This document shows, one piece after another, positions 35,054 to 43,948 of a DNA stretch of 64,000 bases. Under the pieces are notes generated by a model. The model worked only from the letters and a program-made list of their open reading frames with translations, was not told the DNA's origin and did no database searches. A program made the translations under genes and the position numbers. Within the stretch, counting starts at the first letter, position 1. The number at the start of each line of letters is the position of its first letter. This stretch comes from Mesorhizobium comanense. GTDB lineage: Bacteria > Pseudomonadota > Alphaproteobacteria > Rhizobiales > Rhizobiaceae. The stretch spans positions 186,001 through 250,000 of the forward strand of contig NZ_SCNN01000007.1 of the NCBI RefSeq assembly GCF_005503535.1. Reading direction: 5' to 3'.

Positions 35054-35935
35054 TCAGCTTCGCTGGACGCGAACGGCCGGGATGAGACCCTGCGGACGCA
35101 GCAGCAGCACCGCGATGACGCCCGACAGCACGATCGCGTCGCGGTAAGGCGCGATCGCCGCCGGCAAGGTCGCCTGCAGCAGAACCTCTATGATGCCAAG
35201 CAGGAAGCCACCGGCGACAGCGCCCGGAAGGCTGCCGAGGCCGCCGACAACCGCGGCGATGAAGGCCTTCAACACCGGTGTGAAGCCCATCAGCGGATCG
35301 ACGGAGGCGCGCTGCGCCACCCACAGCATCGCCGCCAGGCCGGCGAGCAATCCCGAGAGCAGGAAGGCGGTGGCGATGATCCGGCTGGCCGGAATCCCCA
35401 TCAGGCGCACGACGTTGAAATCCTCGGCCGCCGCCCGCATCGCCGTGCCGGTGACCGACCTGCGCAGGAAGACTTCGAGCGCAATCAGCGCCAGCGCGGA
35501 GACGACGATGGAAATGCTGGGGCCGACCCCGATGGTGAAGTCGCCGAAGGAGAAGGCGCCCGTCATCCAGCCCGGCATGGCGACAGCCTGCGGCCGCGCC
35601 GAGATGCCGTTCTGGAAGACGACTTTCAAAAGACTGGACACGGCAAAGCTGGTCAGGAGCAAACTGGTGACGCTGGCGCCGCGCATCGGGCGAAAAGCGA
35701 TGCGCTCCATGGCCACGGCGGCGAGCGCGCCGCAGGAAACCGCGACCAGCACCGCCAGCGGGAAAGGCAGGCCGAAGACCAATGCCGCCAGCAGCGCGTA
35801 GCCCGACAGGGTCATCAGCTCGCCATGGGCGAAATTGATCAGTCCGACGATGGAAAAGACGATCGCCAGCCCGAGCGCCAGCAGCGCATAGACGCCGCCG
35901 AGGCTCACCGCATTGATGATCTGCTGCGCGATCAT
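35054..35935 (-). CDS. LIV-type ABC transporter permease
   Basis: A 293-residue LivH-like inner-membrane permease with about eight membrane segments, starting at MIAQQIINAVSLGGVYALLA and containing VGLINFAHGELMTLSGYAL, the LivH signature. The C-terminal VVGGLGSLPGAVAGGFLLGI is the cytoplasmic coupling EAA-like region. ATG 35935 was preferred over the TTG at 35944. It is the last gene of the leftward operon oxidase-LivMG-SBP-LivF-LivH, with livF ending 6 bp away. Transports an amino acid or related compound; the same operon's oxidase suggests an amine or amino acid. Confidence 0.92.
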   Translation of the reverse strand: MIAQQIINAVSLGGVYALLALGLAIVFSIVGLINFAHGELMTLSGYALLAALVFGLPFPLAVLVAVSCGALAAVAMERIAFRPMRGASVTSLLLTSFAVSSLLKVVFQNGISARPQAVAMPGWMTGAFSFGDFTIGVGPSISIVVSALALIALEVFLRRSVTGTAMRAAAEDFNVVRLMGIPASRIIATAFLLSGLLAGLAAMLWVAQRASVDPLMGFTPVLKAFIAAVVGGLGSLPGAVAGGFLLGIIEVLLQATLPAAIAPYRDAIVLSGVIAVLLLRPQGLIPAVRVQRS

Positions 35936-35940
35936 GCTTC

Positions 35941-36645
35941 TCAAGCTCCCAGATAGGCCTGGCGGACAAGGTCCGAGGAGGCGAGTTCCCTTGCGGTGCC
36001 CGACAGCACCACCTCGCCATTGGCGAGCACGACGGCGCGGTCGGCGATTTCGAGCGCCAGCGCCACATTCTGCTCGACCAGCAGGATGGTCAGGCCCTTG
36101 CGGCGCAGCTCGGCGATCAGGTCGAAGACGGTATCGATCAGTTGCGGAGCAAGGCCGAGCGACGGCTCGTCGAGCAGGATCATGCGTGGCTTGCTCATCA
36201 GCGCGCGGGCGATCGCCAGCATCTGCTGTTCGCCGCCCGACAGGTTGCCGCCCTTGACGCGATGATAGCGGCGCAGGATCGGAAACAGTTCCAGCATCTC
36301 CTCCTCGCGCAGCTTCGCTTCGGCCGCGGACTGATGCACGGCGCCGCCAAGGCGCAGATTGTCCGCCACGGTCAGGCTCGCAAAGATGCGCCGGCCTTCC
36401 GGGACCAGCGCGACGCCCTTGCGGGCGATGGCCTCGGGCGCCATGCCGGTTATGGCGGCGCCATCGAAAACCACCTTCCCGGAAGCCGCCGGCACCAGCC
36501 CGGCGATGGCGCCGAGCGTCGAGCTCTTGCCGGCGCCATTGGCGCCGACGAGCGCAATGATCTCGCCGCTGTCCACGGTGAGATCGACGCGGCGCACCGC
36601 CTCGACCTCGCCGTAGCGTATCTTGAGGGCTTCGACGCTCAGCAT
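35941..36645 (-). CDS. LIV-type ABC transporter ATPase, LivF-like
   Basis: A 234-residue ATPase. Walker A is GANGAGKS, the signature LSGGEQQMLAIARAL, Walker B RMILLDEPSLGL, and the H-loop lies in LLVEQNVALAL. It would be the second ATPase of a LivG/LivF heterodimer; its partner is the C-terminal half of the LivM-LivG fusion upstream. It follows the binding-protein gene after 4 bp. Size is normal for LivF. Confidence 0.94.
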   Translation of the reverse strand: MLSVEALKIRYGEVEAVRRVDLTVDSGEIIALVGANGAGKSSTLGAIAGLVPAASGKVVFDGAAITGMAPEAIARKGVALVPEGRRIFASLTVADNLRLGGAVHQSAAEAKLREEEMLELFPILRRYHRVKGGNLSGGEQQMLAIARALMSKPRMILLDEPSLGLAPQLIDTVFDLIAELRRKGLTILLVEQNVALALEIADRAVVLANGEVVLSGTARELASSDLVRQAYLGA

Positions 36646-36649
36646 GGCA

Positions 36650-37816
36650 TCACGGCGCCGGAACGTCTGATGCGTCCGGGATCAGGGTCTCGACATGCTT
36701 GCCCTCGCCGCCCTCGTAGCGCATCAACGCCACCGGCCTGAGCGGCATGCGGTTGGTGCCGGCATAGGTGATCTTGCCGGTGATGCCCTCGAAATCCTTG
36801 AGGTTGGCAATGGCATCGCGGATAGCCTTCGGATCATCCGAGCCGGCGGTCTTCACCGCCTGGTCGAGGATCAGGCCGATCTCGTAGCCGTTGACCTCAT
36901 AGGTCGATTCCGGCGCATGGCCGGCATATTTCGTGAAGGCGGCATTGAAGGCTTCGAGCTTGCTGCCCGGTTCGGCATAGCCGGCGGCCGTGTAGACAAC
37001 GCCGTCGACCAACTTGCCCAAAGCCTTGATGGTCGGCGTGCCGATCGCATCGGCGCCATAGACGGGAATGGTGACGCCGGCGCCGCGCAGTTGCTGGATG
37101 AAGGCCGGGAAGTCGGGCTCGTAGGCCGCCGTCATGATCAGGTCGGGCTTGTCGGCCAGGCCCTTGATGTTGGTGATCTCGGCGGAAAAGTCCGGCTGGC
37201 CCATGGTGAAGGTGCCGCGCCCGACAATCGCGCCGCCCTTCTTCTCGAACACCTTGCCGAAATATTCCGGCAGATTGGCGGTGTAGGTGGTGTCCGGCGA
37301 GGTCAGCAGGAAGACCTTCTTCTTGCCCTCGGATACGGCGAAGTCGGCAACCGCGGTGGCCTGGACATTGTCGGCCGGATAGGTGCCGAACATGACGTCG
37401 CCGACCGCGCCGGTGAGCACGGGCGCGGAGCCGCACAGGGTCAGGGTCGGGATGCCGAGCGGCTGGGTCAACTGGCCGGCGGAAATCGAGGGATCGGCGT
37501 CGCAAGGCGTGATCATGATCTTGGCGCCGGCGTCGATCAGTTCCTGGGCGACGGTGGCGGTCTGCGCGGTATCGGAGCGCGTGTCCTTGATCATCAGCTT
37601 GACGGTGTATTTGCCGGCGAGCCCGCCCTTGGCATTGAGTTCGTCGAGCGCCATGCGCAGGCCCGCGAGGGCCGGCTGGTCGTAGGGGGCGAGGACGCCA
37701 GTCTGCGCGGTCGCCGCGCCGATGATGATTTCCTCGGCGCTGGCCATCGAAACGGCGGCAATGCTGAACGCCGCTGCGTAAAGAGCGGCGCGATGGAGGC
37801 GATAGAGGCTTGGCAT
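36650..37816 (-). CDS. LIV-type ABC transporter periplasmic substrate-binding protein
   Basis: A 388-residue type I periplasmic binding protein of the leucine-binding family, with a signal peptide ending in SIAAVSMASA before EEIIIGAATAQTGVLAPYDQ. The GGLAGKYTVKLMIKD and PCDADPSISAGQLTQ stretches fit the ligand domain. It delivers the substrate to the LivH/LivM permeases of the same operon. Leu-binding-type proteins bind very diverse amino acids, amides and aromatic acids, so the ligand is not known. The gene is 40 bp downstream of the LivM-LivG fusion. Confidence 0.93.
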   Translation of the reverse strand: MPSLYRLHRAALYAAAFSIAAVSMASAEEIIIGAATAQTGVLAPYDQPALAGLRMALDELNAKGGLAGKYTVKLMIKDTRSDTAQTATVAQELIDAGAKIMITPCDADPSISAGQLTQPLGIPTLTLCGSAPVLTGAVGDVMFGTYPADNVQATAVADFAVSEGKKKVFLLTSPDTTYTANLPEYFGKVFEKKGGAIVGRGTFTMGQPDFSAEITNIKGLADKPDLIMTAAYEPDFPAFIQQLRGAGVTIPVYGADAIGTPTIKALGKLVDGVVYTAAGYAEPGSKLEAFNAAFTKYAGHAPESTYEVNGYEIGLILDQAVKTAGSDDPKAIRDAIANLKDFEGITGKITYAGTNRMPLRPVALMRYEGGEGKHVETLIPDASDVPAP

Positions 37817-37856
37817 GTCGGTTCTCCTTCTGGATTTTTATCGTTTTCGTTGCGGT

Positions 37857-39710
37857 CTAGGCGGGCTGGTTTTCAGGGCTTGCGGCCTTGGCGCGCGCCG
37901 TGCGGCTGCCGAGATAGGCGGCGATGACGGCGGGGTTGTTCTGGACATCGGCCGGCGTGCCGTCGGCGATGACGCGGCCATGATCGATGACGACGATGCG
38001 CTCACACAGATTCATCACCAACCGCATGTCGTGCTCAATCAGCACCACGCCGATGCGGCGCTCCGCACGCACCGCCGAGAGGATAGACACCAGTTCGGCG
38101 GTTTCGACGGCGTTCATGCCGGCCGCCGGCTCATCGAGCAGCAGGAAGCGCGGCTTCAGTGCAAGCGCACGCGCCACTTCCAGACGCCGGCGCTGGCCGT
38201 AGGCGAGCCGCGCCGCCGGCTGATCCGCAAACTTGTCCAGGCCCATGCGGAACAGTTCGCGCATCGCGGCCGCCTCGGCGTGCGCGAGATCCGGCTCGAC
38301 CTGCCTTGCCGCGACGACGACATTCTCCAGCACGGTCATGCTCGGGAAGACGCGAATGTTCTGGAAGGTGCGGGCGATGCCGGACCGGGCAAAGCGGAAT
38401 GCGGAAGCCTGCCTCTGTACGCCGCCGACCGAAACCGTCCCCGCACTCGGCTGGACATCGCCGGCCAGCATGTTGAGCAAGGTCGTCTTGCCGGCCCCGT
38501 TGGGACCGATGATGCCGGTAATGCTATCGGTCTCGAAACTCAGGCTGACGTCGTCCACCGCGACCACGCCGGCATAGCGGCGCGACAGATGGTCGGCCAC
38601 CAGGCGGTCCGCACCGACCTGTCGCGGCGGGGCCGAAGCCATCTCCGGCGTCCGGCCGGACCTGCGCAGAAGATTGAGCTCCCGCTCGCCGAAAAGGCCG
38701 GTCGGCCGGCGCCAGATGACGAGGATCATGGCGATGGCGAGAACGCCCTGGGTCAGGCCGAACAGGACAGGCAGGTGCAGGCCGAGCATTTCGCCACCGC
38801 CCTCGAAGCGCCGCACGACCTCGATCACCACGATGGTGACGATGACGCCGGCAAAGGCGCCGAGCGAGGACGTCATGCCGCCGACGATCAGCATGGCAAG
38901 CATCGTGAAGCCGAGGTCGAAATAGAAATCGCGCGGTGAGAAGGCGCCGAGGAACTGGGCCATCATGGCGCCGGCGGCCATGGCCGCGATGACGCCCACC
39001 ACCCAGGCGACGAGCCGCGCGATGCGCTGGTCGACGCCAACGGCGGCCGCACCGCGCTCGTCATTGGCCGCGGCGCGGCTGGCAAGCCCGAAAGAGGTTT
39101 CGCGAAACAGCCTCGCCGCTATCAGCGCGACGGAGGCAACCGCCGCCGCCGTCCACAGCCCGACCTCGCGCGGCACGCCGTAGAAAGGCTGGCTGCCGCG
39201 CGTGATCTCGCGGCCCGCGACCAGCAGCGTGTAGACGATGATCAGCATGGCGAGCGTCGCGATGGAAGCGCTCGACCCAGTAAGTCTCATCAGGGGCGTG
39301 CCGGTCAGCAACCCGATGAAGACGGCCAGCGCGAGCACAAGCGCAAGCGCGGCGAAAAAGGAGAGTTCGTGCCCGGCAAGGAACTGCGGCAGGTCGCGCA
39401 GCGCCGTCCGCTGCAAGGCGGCGGGCATGGTTAGGATGCCGGTGGCGTAGGCGCCGAGGCCAACAAAGGCGGCCTGGCCGAACGACACGATGCCGCTGTT
39501 GCCCGAGAATATCTGCAGGCCAAGCACCGCCGTCAGCATGATCGCGGCGTAGGTGACCACACGCTGCATGGCGACGCCGCCGAAGAAGAAGGCGGCAAGC
39601 GCCACCAGCAGCAGCACGGCCACCATGCACAGGGCGTCGGCGGTGGCGTTGCGGAACGCCGCCGGCATGAAGCCGCGCGGCTTGCTCTCGGTCCTTGCCG
39701 CGGCCACCAT
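37857..39710 (-). CDS. LivM permease fused to LivG ATPase
   Basis: A 617-residue fusion. Residues 1-330 form a LivM-type permease with about ten membrane segments, including IFSGNSGIVSFGQAAFVGLG, the LivM signature. Residues 365-617 are a complete LivG ATPase: GIIGPNGAGKTTLLNMLAG (Walker A), LAYGQRRRLEVARAL (signature), FLLLDEPAAGMN (Walker B) and LIEHDMRLVM (H-loop). A 30-residue linker joins them. This fusion reduces the usual five-gene LIV system to four genes plus the oxidase. Its ATG overlaps the oxidase stop by one base (TAATG), so translation is coupled. Confidence 0.92.
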   Translation of the reverse strand: MVAAARTESKPRGFMPAAFRNATADALCMVAVLLLVALAAFFFGGVAMQRVVTYAAIMLTAVLGLQIFSGNSGIVSFGQAAFVGLGAYATGILTMPAALQRTALRDLPQFLAGHELSFFAALALVLALAVFIGLLTGTPLMRLTGSSASIATLAMLIIVYTLLVAGREITRGSQPFYGVPREVGLWTAAAVASVALIAARLFRETSFGLASRAAANDERGAAAVGVDQRIARLVAWVVGVIAAMAAGAMMAQFLGAFSPRDFYFDLGFTMLAMLIVGGMTSSLGAFAGVIVTIVVIEVVRRFEGGGEMLGLHLPVLFGLTQGVLAIAMILVIWRRPTGLFGERELNLLRRSGRTPEMASAPPRQVGADRLVADHLSRRYAGVVAVDDVSLSFETDSITGIIGPNGAGKTTLLNMLAGDVQPSAGTVSVGGVQRQASAFRFARSGIARTFQNIRVFPSMTVLENVVVAARQVEPDLAHAEAAAMRELFRMGLDKFADQPAARLAYGQRRRLEVARALALKPRFLLLDEPAAGMNAVETAELVSILSAVRAERRIGVVLIEHDMRLVMNLCERIVVIDHGRVIADGTPADVQNNPAVIAAYLGSRTARAKAASPENQPA

Positions 39711-40876
39711 TACGCTGCCCTGAAACGGTCGGGCGAAAACGGCGCCAGGATCGGCTGCGCGCCCTCGGTGACGAGCTTCGCGATTGCCTCCCCGACCGCC
39801 GGCCCGGTCTTGAAGCCGTGACCTGAGGAACCGGCCGACACCACGAGGCCGCCCACGCCGGGCATGGCGCCGATGACCGGCAGATCGTCCGGGCTCATGT
39901 CATAGAGCCCGGCATAGCCCGGCCGGATACCGAGTTCAGCCATGGCCGGTACGCGGGTGGCGAAGGTTTCGAGGATATCGACCGATTCAGCCTCCTCGAC
40001 GCCTTCCATGTAGGTGTCGGGGTTCTCGACGAAGCGCGGGCGGCCGGCATGTTCGTGGCGCAGGCCGGTGCCGCCGCCGGCCCAGGTGCCGGCGAGAATG
40101 ACGCCGTCATTATCGGGCCGGGCGTAATTGCAGGAAATGTCGTCGCACCAGGCAAAAGGCATGACTTTTCGCGCCTGCCCGGCCGCATCGAGCACGGCCA
40201 TTGGATGGCGCTCGACGTGCAGCGGCAGGTCGAGCCCGACCGTCGCCAGCAGGCGGCGTGTCCACGGCCCGGCGGCCAGCACGACGGTGTCGGCTTCCAA
40301 CACCGTCCCGTCGGCGAAGGTCACACCCGTAATGCGGTCTCCTTTCCTCTGAAGACCCTCCACAAGCGTGTTCTGCAGGATCTTAGCGCCATGAGCGCGC
40401 GCGGTCCTGGCGATGGCGTTGGTGGCGCCGAAGGCGTCGGCATAGCCATATTCGGGCTCCCACAACGCCAGCGCCACATCGTCCAGCGCGAAATCCGGCG
40501 CGGCTTCGGCGAAGGCCTGCGGCGACAAGGTCTCGATGCGAGCCCCCTCGCCGCGGATGCGTTGAGCGGCAGCCTTCCAGCTCGCCTCGTTGTCCTTGCC
40601 GCAGACCCACATCATGCCGATTTCGGTGACGAACGACCCTTCGCCCGCGATCTCGGGCAGCGACACCAGGATTTCACGGCCGCGGATGGAAAGCTGCGAA
40701 AGCTCCGGCATCAGATAGAAGGCATGCAGCAGCGCCGACGATTTCCCGGAAGGGCCGCCAGCAGGATGGGTCTGCTCGACCAGCGTGACGTCCACACCGG
40801 CCTTGGCCAGATGGTAGGCGGTGCTCGATCCAACGATTCCAGCACCAACGACGATGACGTCGTTTCCGTTTCCCAT
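39710..40876 (-). CDS. FAD-dependent amino acid/amine oxidase (DAO family)
   Basis: A 388-residue flavoprotein. The dinucleotide-binding motif is VIVVGAGIVGSSTAYHLAKAG, with the acidic ribose-binding residue in VTLVEQ, and the C-terminal GLVVSAGSSGHGFKTGPAVG is typical of the glycine/sarcosine/D-amino-acid oxidase family. It is the first gene of the leftward operon with a LIV importer, which places it on the imported compound, likely an N-methylated or D-amino acid or an amine. Divergent from the RpiR regulator after 155 bp with a palindromic site between. Soluble, without a signal peptide. Confidence 0.92.
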   Translation of the reverse strand: MGNGNDVIVVGAGIVGSSTAYHLAKAGVDVTLVEQTHPAGGPSGKSSALLHAFYLMPELSQLSIRGREILVSLPEIAGEGSFVTEIGMMWVCGKDNEASWKAAAQRIRGEGARIETLSPQAFAEAAPDFALDDVALALWEPEYGYADAFGATNAIARTARAHGAKILQNTLVEGLQRKGDRITGVTFADGTVLEADTVVLAAGPWTRRLLATVGLDLPLHVERHPMAVLDAAGQARKVMPFAWCDDISCNYARPDNDGVILAGTWAGGGTGLRHEHAGRPRFVENPDTYMEGVEEAESVDILETFATRVPAMAELGIRPGYAGLYDMSPDDLPVIGAMPGVGGLVVSAGSSGHGFKTGPAVGEAIAKLVTEGAQPILAPFSPDRFRAA

Positions 40877-40936
40877 GATTGTTCCCCACAGTCTCTTGGC
40901 TGCTTTCCGACAAGCTAAGGCTACTCTTCCAACTAT

Positions 40937-40959
40937 GTCAACATCTCTTCATTGTTGAC
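40937..40959. promoter_or_regulatory. Candidate RpiR operator (GTCAACA-N9-TGTTGAC)
   Basis: Perfect 7-bp inverted arms with a 9-bp spacer, 23 bp in all, placed between two divergent promoters (oxidase leftward, RpiR rightward). It is the best candidate operator for the adjacent RpiR. Confidence 0.6.
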
Positions 40960-41031
40960 CCGAATTAAAATCCCTGTAATAAACTCGACACAACGAGGCT
41001 GAGAGCCCAATACGCGTTTTCGGGGAGGCCA

Positions 41032-41970
41032 ATGGCGATACGCGATGTTCTGATGCGCGGGGATCTGGCGCTGACGCCGTCGGAAGAGAAGATCGTCCGA
41101 CTGCTGTTGACCGACTATCCTACCTCTGGCCTCGGCACCGCCTCGTCGCTCGCCCGGCGCGCCGGCGTCAGCGATCCGACCGTGGTCAGGTTGGTCGTCA
41201 AGCTCGGCTATGAAGGCTTTCCCGATTTCCAGGCAAAGCTGCTGGCGGAAGTCGAAGCCAGGCTGCATTCACCGCTGTTGATGATGGAAGCCAAGCGTCA
41301 GAGTGGCTCCAGCGACAGCGCGGTACTCGCCTATCTCGATTCCGTCACCACGGCCTTGCAGAAGGCCACCGCCGCGACCCCTGTCCAGACCTATGAGCGG
41401 GCCGCCCGCCTGCTCATGGAGGCCAAGGGCGAGATCGTGCTGCTCGGCGGCCGGTTCAGCCGCCACATCGCCGGCATGCTGGCAGGATACCTCGTGCAGT
41501 TCCGTTCCGGTGTGCGCGATCTCGGCGTGCTCTCGCCGCAGACATTCGACACGCTGGCCGACCTTGGTCGCCGCGACGTGCTGGTGGTGTTCGACTATCG
41601 CCGCTACCAGCTCGACGTGATGGCCTATGCGCGGCAGGCGGCCGCGCTCGACGTGCGCATCCTGCTCTTCACCGACCAGTGGCTGTCGCCGATATCGGAC
41701 CTCGCCGAAGTCACCATCGTCAGCCCCCTGGAAGTCGCCTCGCCCTATGACACGTTGGCGCCAGCCATCGCGCAGATGGAAGCGCTGACCGCCCATATCG
41801 TCTCGACGCTGGGTGACGACGCCCGCGCCCGCATCGAGAGGATCGAGAAGGTGCGGCACGCCAATGCGGTGACGCTCGACAGCGATCCGCAAGAGAACGG
41901 CGCGCGCGCAGCATCCGGCCCCCGCAAGATACCTGGACCCAAATCAGCAAAGCAGGACGACAAAGCATGA
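41032..41970 (+). CDS. RpiR/MurR-family transcriptional regulator
   Basis: A 312-residue protein with an N-terminal RpiR HTH (TPSEEKIVRLLLTDYP, then ASSLARRAGVSDPTVVRLVV) and a C-terminal SIS domain from about residue 120 (EIVLLGGRFSRHIAGMLAGY, VLVVFDYRRYQLD). SIS domains usually bind phosphosugars, but RpiR proteins of amino-acid catabolic clusters are common in alphaproteobacteria. It is the first gene of the rightward operon and overlaps the next gene by 4 bp. The palindrome at 40937 is its likely operator, controlling both arms of the island. Confidence 0.9.
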   Translation: MAIRDVLMRGDLALTPSEEKIVRLLLTDYPTSGLGTASSLARRAGVSDPTVVRLVVKLGYEGFPDFQAKLLAEVEARLHSPLLMMEAKRQSGSSDSAVLAYLDSVTTALQKATAATPVQTYERAARLLMEAKGEIVLLGGRFSRHIAGMLAGYLVQFRSGVRDLGVLSPQTFDTLADLGRRDVLVVFDYRRYQLDVMAYARQAAALDVRILLFTDQWLSPISDLAEVTIVSPLEVASPYDTLAPAIAQMEALTAHIVSTLGDDARARIERIEKVRHANAVTLDSDPQENGARAASGPRKIPGPKSAKQDDKA

Positions 41971-42629
41971 CCCAAGCCTTATCCAAACAGGCCCTACCCA
42001 AGCGAGACGAAGCCTTCCGTGCCGGCGAGACGGCCTTGCTGCTCGTCGACATGCAGCGCATCTGGCTGGAGCCGGGCGCCGATCCCTCGCATCCGGAGCG
42101 CGGCCCCGACCACTATTTCTACCGTCAGACATCGTCGCAGACGATCCCGAACCAGGAGCGGTTGCTGGCTGCGGCACGCGCCAACGGGGTGGAAGTGCTG
42201 CACACCATCATCCAGAGCCTGACCGAGGACGGACGCGACCGTTCGCTCGACCACAAACTGACGCCGATCCATGTCGCGCCGAGCCTCCCGGAAGGTCTTC
42301 CTGTGCCGTCGCTGGCCCCGGTCGGCGACGAGATCATGCTGCCGAAGACCTCGTCCGGCCTCTTCAACTCGACCAATGTCGACTATCTCCTGAAGAACCT
42401 CGGCATCCGCTATCTCGTCGTGGTCGGCGTGCTGACCGACCAATGCGTCGACATGACGGTGCGCGATGGCGCCGACCGCGGTTATCTCGTCACCTGCGTG
42501 TCGGATGCCTGCGCCACCATCACCCAGGAACGCCACGACATCGCGCTCAAGGCCTTCGGCGGTTATTGCTGGGTCGCCGATACCGACACCGTCGTCGACC
42601 GCTTCAACGATCTGGGAAAAACGGCATGA
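41967..42629 (+). CDS. Isochorismatase-family cysteine hydrolase
   Basis: A 220-residue hydrolase. The catalytic triad is visible: Asp in LLLVDMQRIW, Lys in IMLPKTSSGLF, Cys in VGVLTDQCVDMTVRDGAD. Family members hydrolyse C-N bonds of carbamoyl, ureido or amide substrates (N-carbamoylsarcosine, biuret, peroxyureidoacrylate, nicotinamide). The genomic partners, a ligase, an amidohydrolase and an aminotransferase, suggest an amide or ureido intermediate. It overlaps both neighbours (ATGA at each end). Exact substrate not known. Confidence 0.92.
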   Translation: MTQALSKQALPKRDEAFRAGETALLLVDMQRIWLEPGADPSHPERGPDHYFYRQTSSQTIPNQERLLAAARANGVEVLHTIIQSLTEDGRDRSLDHKLTPIHVAPSLPEGLPVPSLAPVGDEIMLPKTSSGLFNSTNVDYLLKNLGIRYLVVVGVLTDQCVDMTVRDGADRGYLVTCVSDACATITQERHDIALKAFGGYCWVADTDTVVDRFNDLGKTA

Positions 42630-43948
42630 CATCTGCTGTCGAGCCCCTCGTCGCCGTCGTCACCACGGATCTTTCGGCCATTACGCGCGGACGTTTCGTT
42701 GTCGAAAGCAGGCTGCAGAAAACCGCCGCGACCGGTGTCGGCTGGCTGCAGGCCAACCTGTCGATGACGCCGTTCAATTCGATCGTCGATCCCAATCCCT
42801 GGGGTTCGTCCGGCGACCTCAGGCTGATCCCCGATCTCAAGGCGCGTTTCCGCACAACGCGCACTGGAACGGCGACGCCGTTCGACATGGTGGCCGGCGA
42901 CATCGTCGAGCTCGACGGCAGTCCCTGGCTCGGCTGCACGCGCACCATGCTCAGGGACGCGCTGGCGGAGCTGAAGGCCGCGACCGGGCTTTCGGTCGTC
43001 GCGGCCTTCGAGCATGAATTCCATATCGCCGACGGCGATTTCGCGGCCGCCCATTCGATGTCCTTCGCCGCGCTGCGCCGCACCGACCCGTTCGCCCCGA
43101 ACCTGATGGCGGCGCTCGAGGAGGCAGGCGTCGGACCCGAAGTGGTCATCGCGGAATTCGGCAACGAGCAGTTTGAGGTGACGCACGAACCCGCCGATGC
43201 GCTGACGGCCGCCGACCGCGCCGTCGCCATCCGCGAAATCACGCGCGAAGTGGCGCGCAATCTTGGCTGGCGCGCCAGCTTCGCGCCCAAGATCGCGCCT
43301 GACGCCGTCGGCAATGGCGTGCACATTCATTTCAGCTTCGTCGACAAGGACGGCAAGCCCGTGACCTACGACGCGGCAAAGCCCGGTGGTCTGTCGGCGA
43401 AGGCCGGCGCCTTCTGTGCCGGCGTGCTTCGCCATCTCCCCGCCATCACCGCCATGACGGCGTCGAGCGTGTCGTCCTTCTACCGGCTGAAGCCGCACAG
43501 CTGGAGCTCGTCCTATACCTGGCTCGCCGACCGCGACCGCGAGGCCTCGCTGCGCATCTGCCCGACCGTGACCATCGGCGGTCGCGATCCGGCGCGGCAG
43601 TACAATGTCGAGTACCGCGCCGCCGATGCCACCGGCAATCCGTACCTGTCGCTGGCGGCGATCATCCGCGCCGGGCTCGAGGGACTGAAGGCCGACCTGC
43701 CGTCACCGCCGCTGGTCACCGGCGACCCCACGCTCATGAGTGACGCCGAACGGGCAAAGCTCGGCCTCGTGCGGCTGCCCGAAACCTTGCCGGCGGCGCT
43801 CGACGCGCTTGTCGCCGACAAGACCGTCACGGGATGGTTCGCGCCGGTATTCATAGAGACCTTCGTCGGCCTGAAACAGCATGAGGCCGGGCGTCTGGCC
43901 GGTCTCGACCCGGCCGCCATCTGCGATCTCTACCGGACGCTCTATTGA
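42626..43948 (+). CDS. Glutamine synthetase-like ligase (gamma-glutamylamine synthetase type)
   Basis: A 440-residue protein of the GlnA superfamily. The N-terminal beta-grasp part is short and variable; the catalytic part has VVAAFEHEFHIA (metal Glu), VVIAEFGNEQFEVTHEP, and GNGVHIHFSF (metal His, matching the GS GSGMHxH motif), followed by SSYTWLADRDREASLRICP and the ATP-side NVEYRAADATGNPYLSLAA. Such proteins (PuuA, IpuC, GlnT relatives) ligate glutamate to amines. A true housekeeping GS is larger in its N-terminal domain and has the adenylylation Tyr loop, absent here. ATG 42626 overlaps the previous stop. Confidence 0.9.
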   Translation: MTSAVEPLVAVVTTDLSAITRGRFVVESRLQKTAATGVGWLQANLSMTPFNSIVDPNPWGSSGDLRLIPDLKARFRTTRTGTATPFDMVAGDIVELDGSPWLGCTRTMLRDALAELKAATGLSVVAAFEHEFHIADGDFAAAHSMSFAALRRTDPFAPNLMAALEEAGVGPEVVIAEFGNEQFEVTHEPADALTAADRAVAIREITREVARNLGWRASFAPKIAPDAVGNGVHIHFSFVDKDGKPVTYDAAKPGGLSAKAGAFCAGVLRHLPAITAMTASSVSSFYRLKPHSWSSSYTWLADRDREASLRICPTVTIGGRDPARQYNVEYRAADATGNPYLSLAAIIRAGLEGLKADLPSPPLVTGDPTLMSDAERAKLGLVRLPETLPAALDALVADKTVTGWFAPVFIETFVGLKQHEAGRLAGLDPAAICDLYRTLY

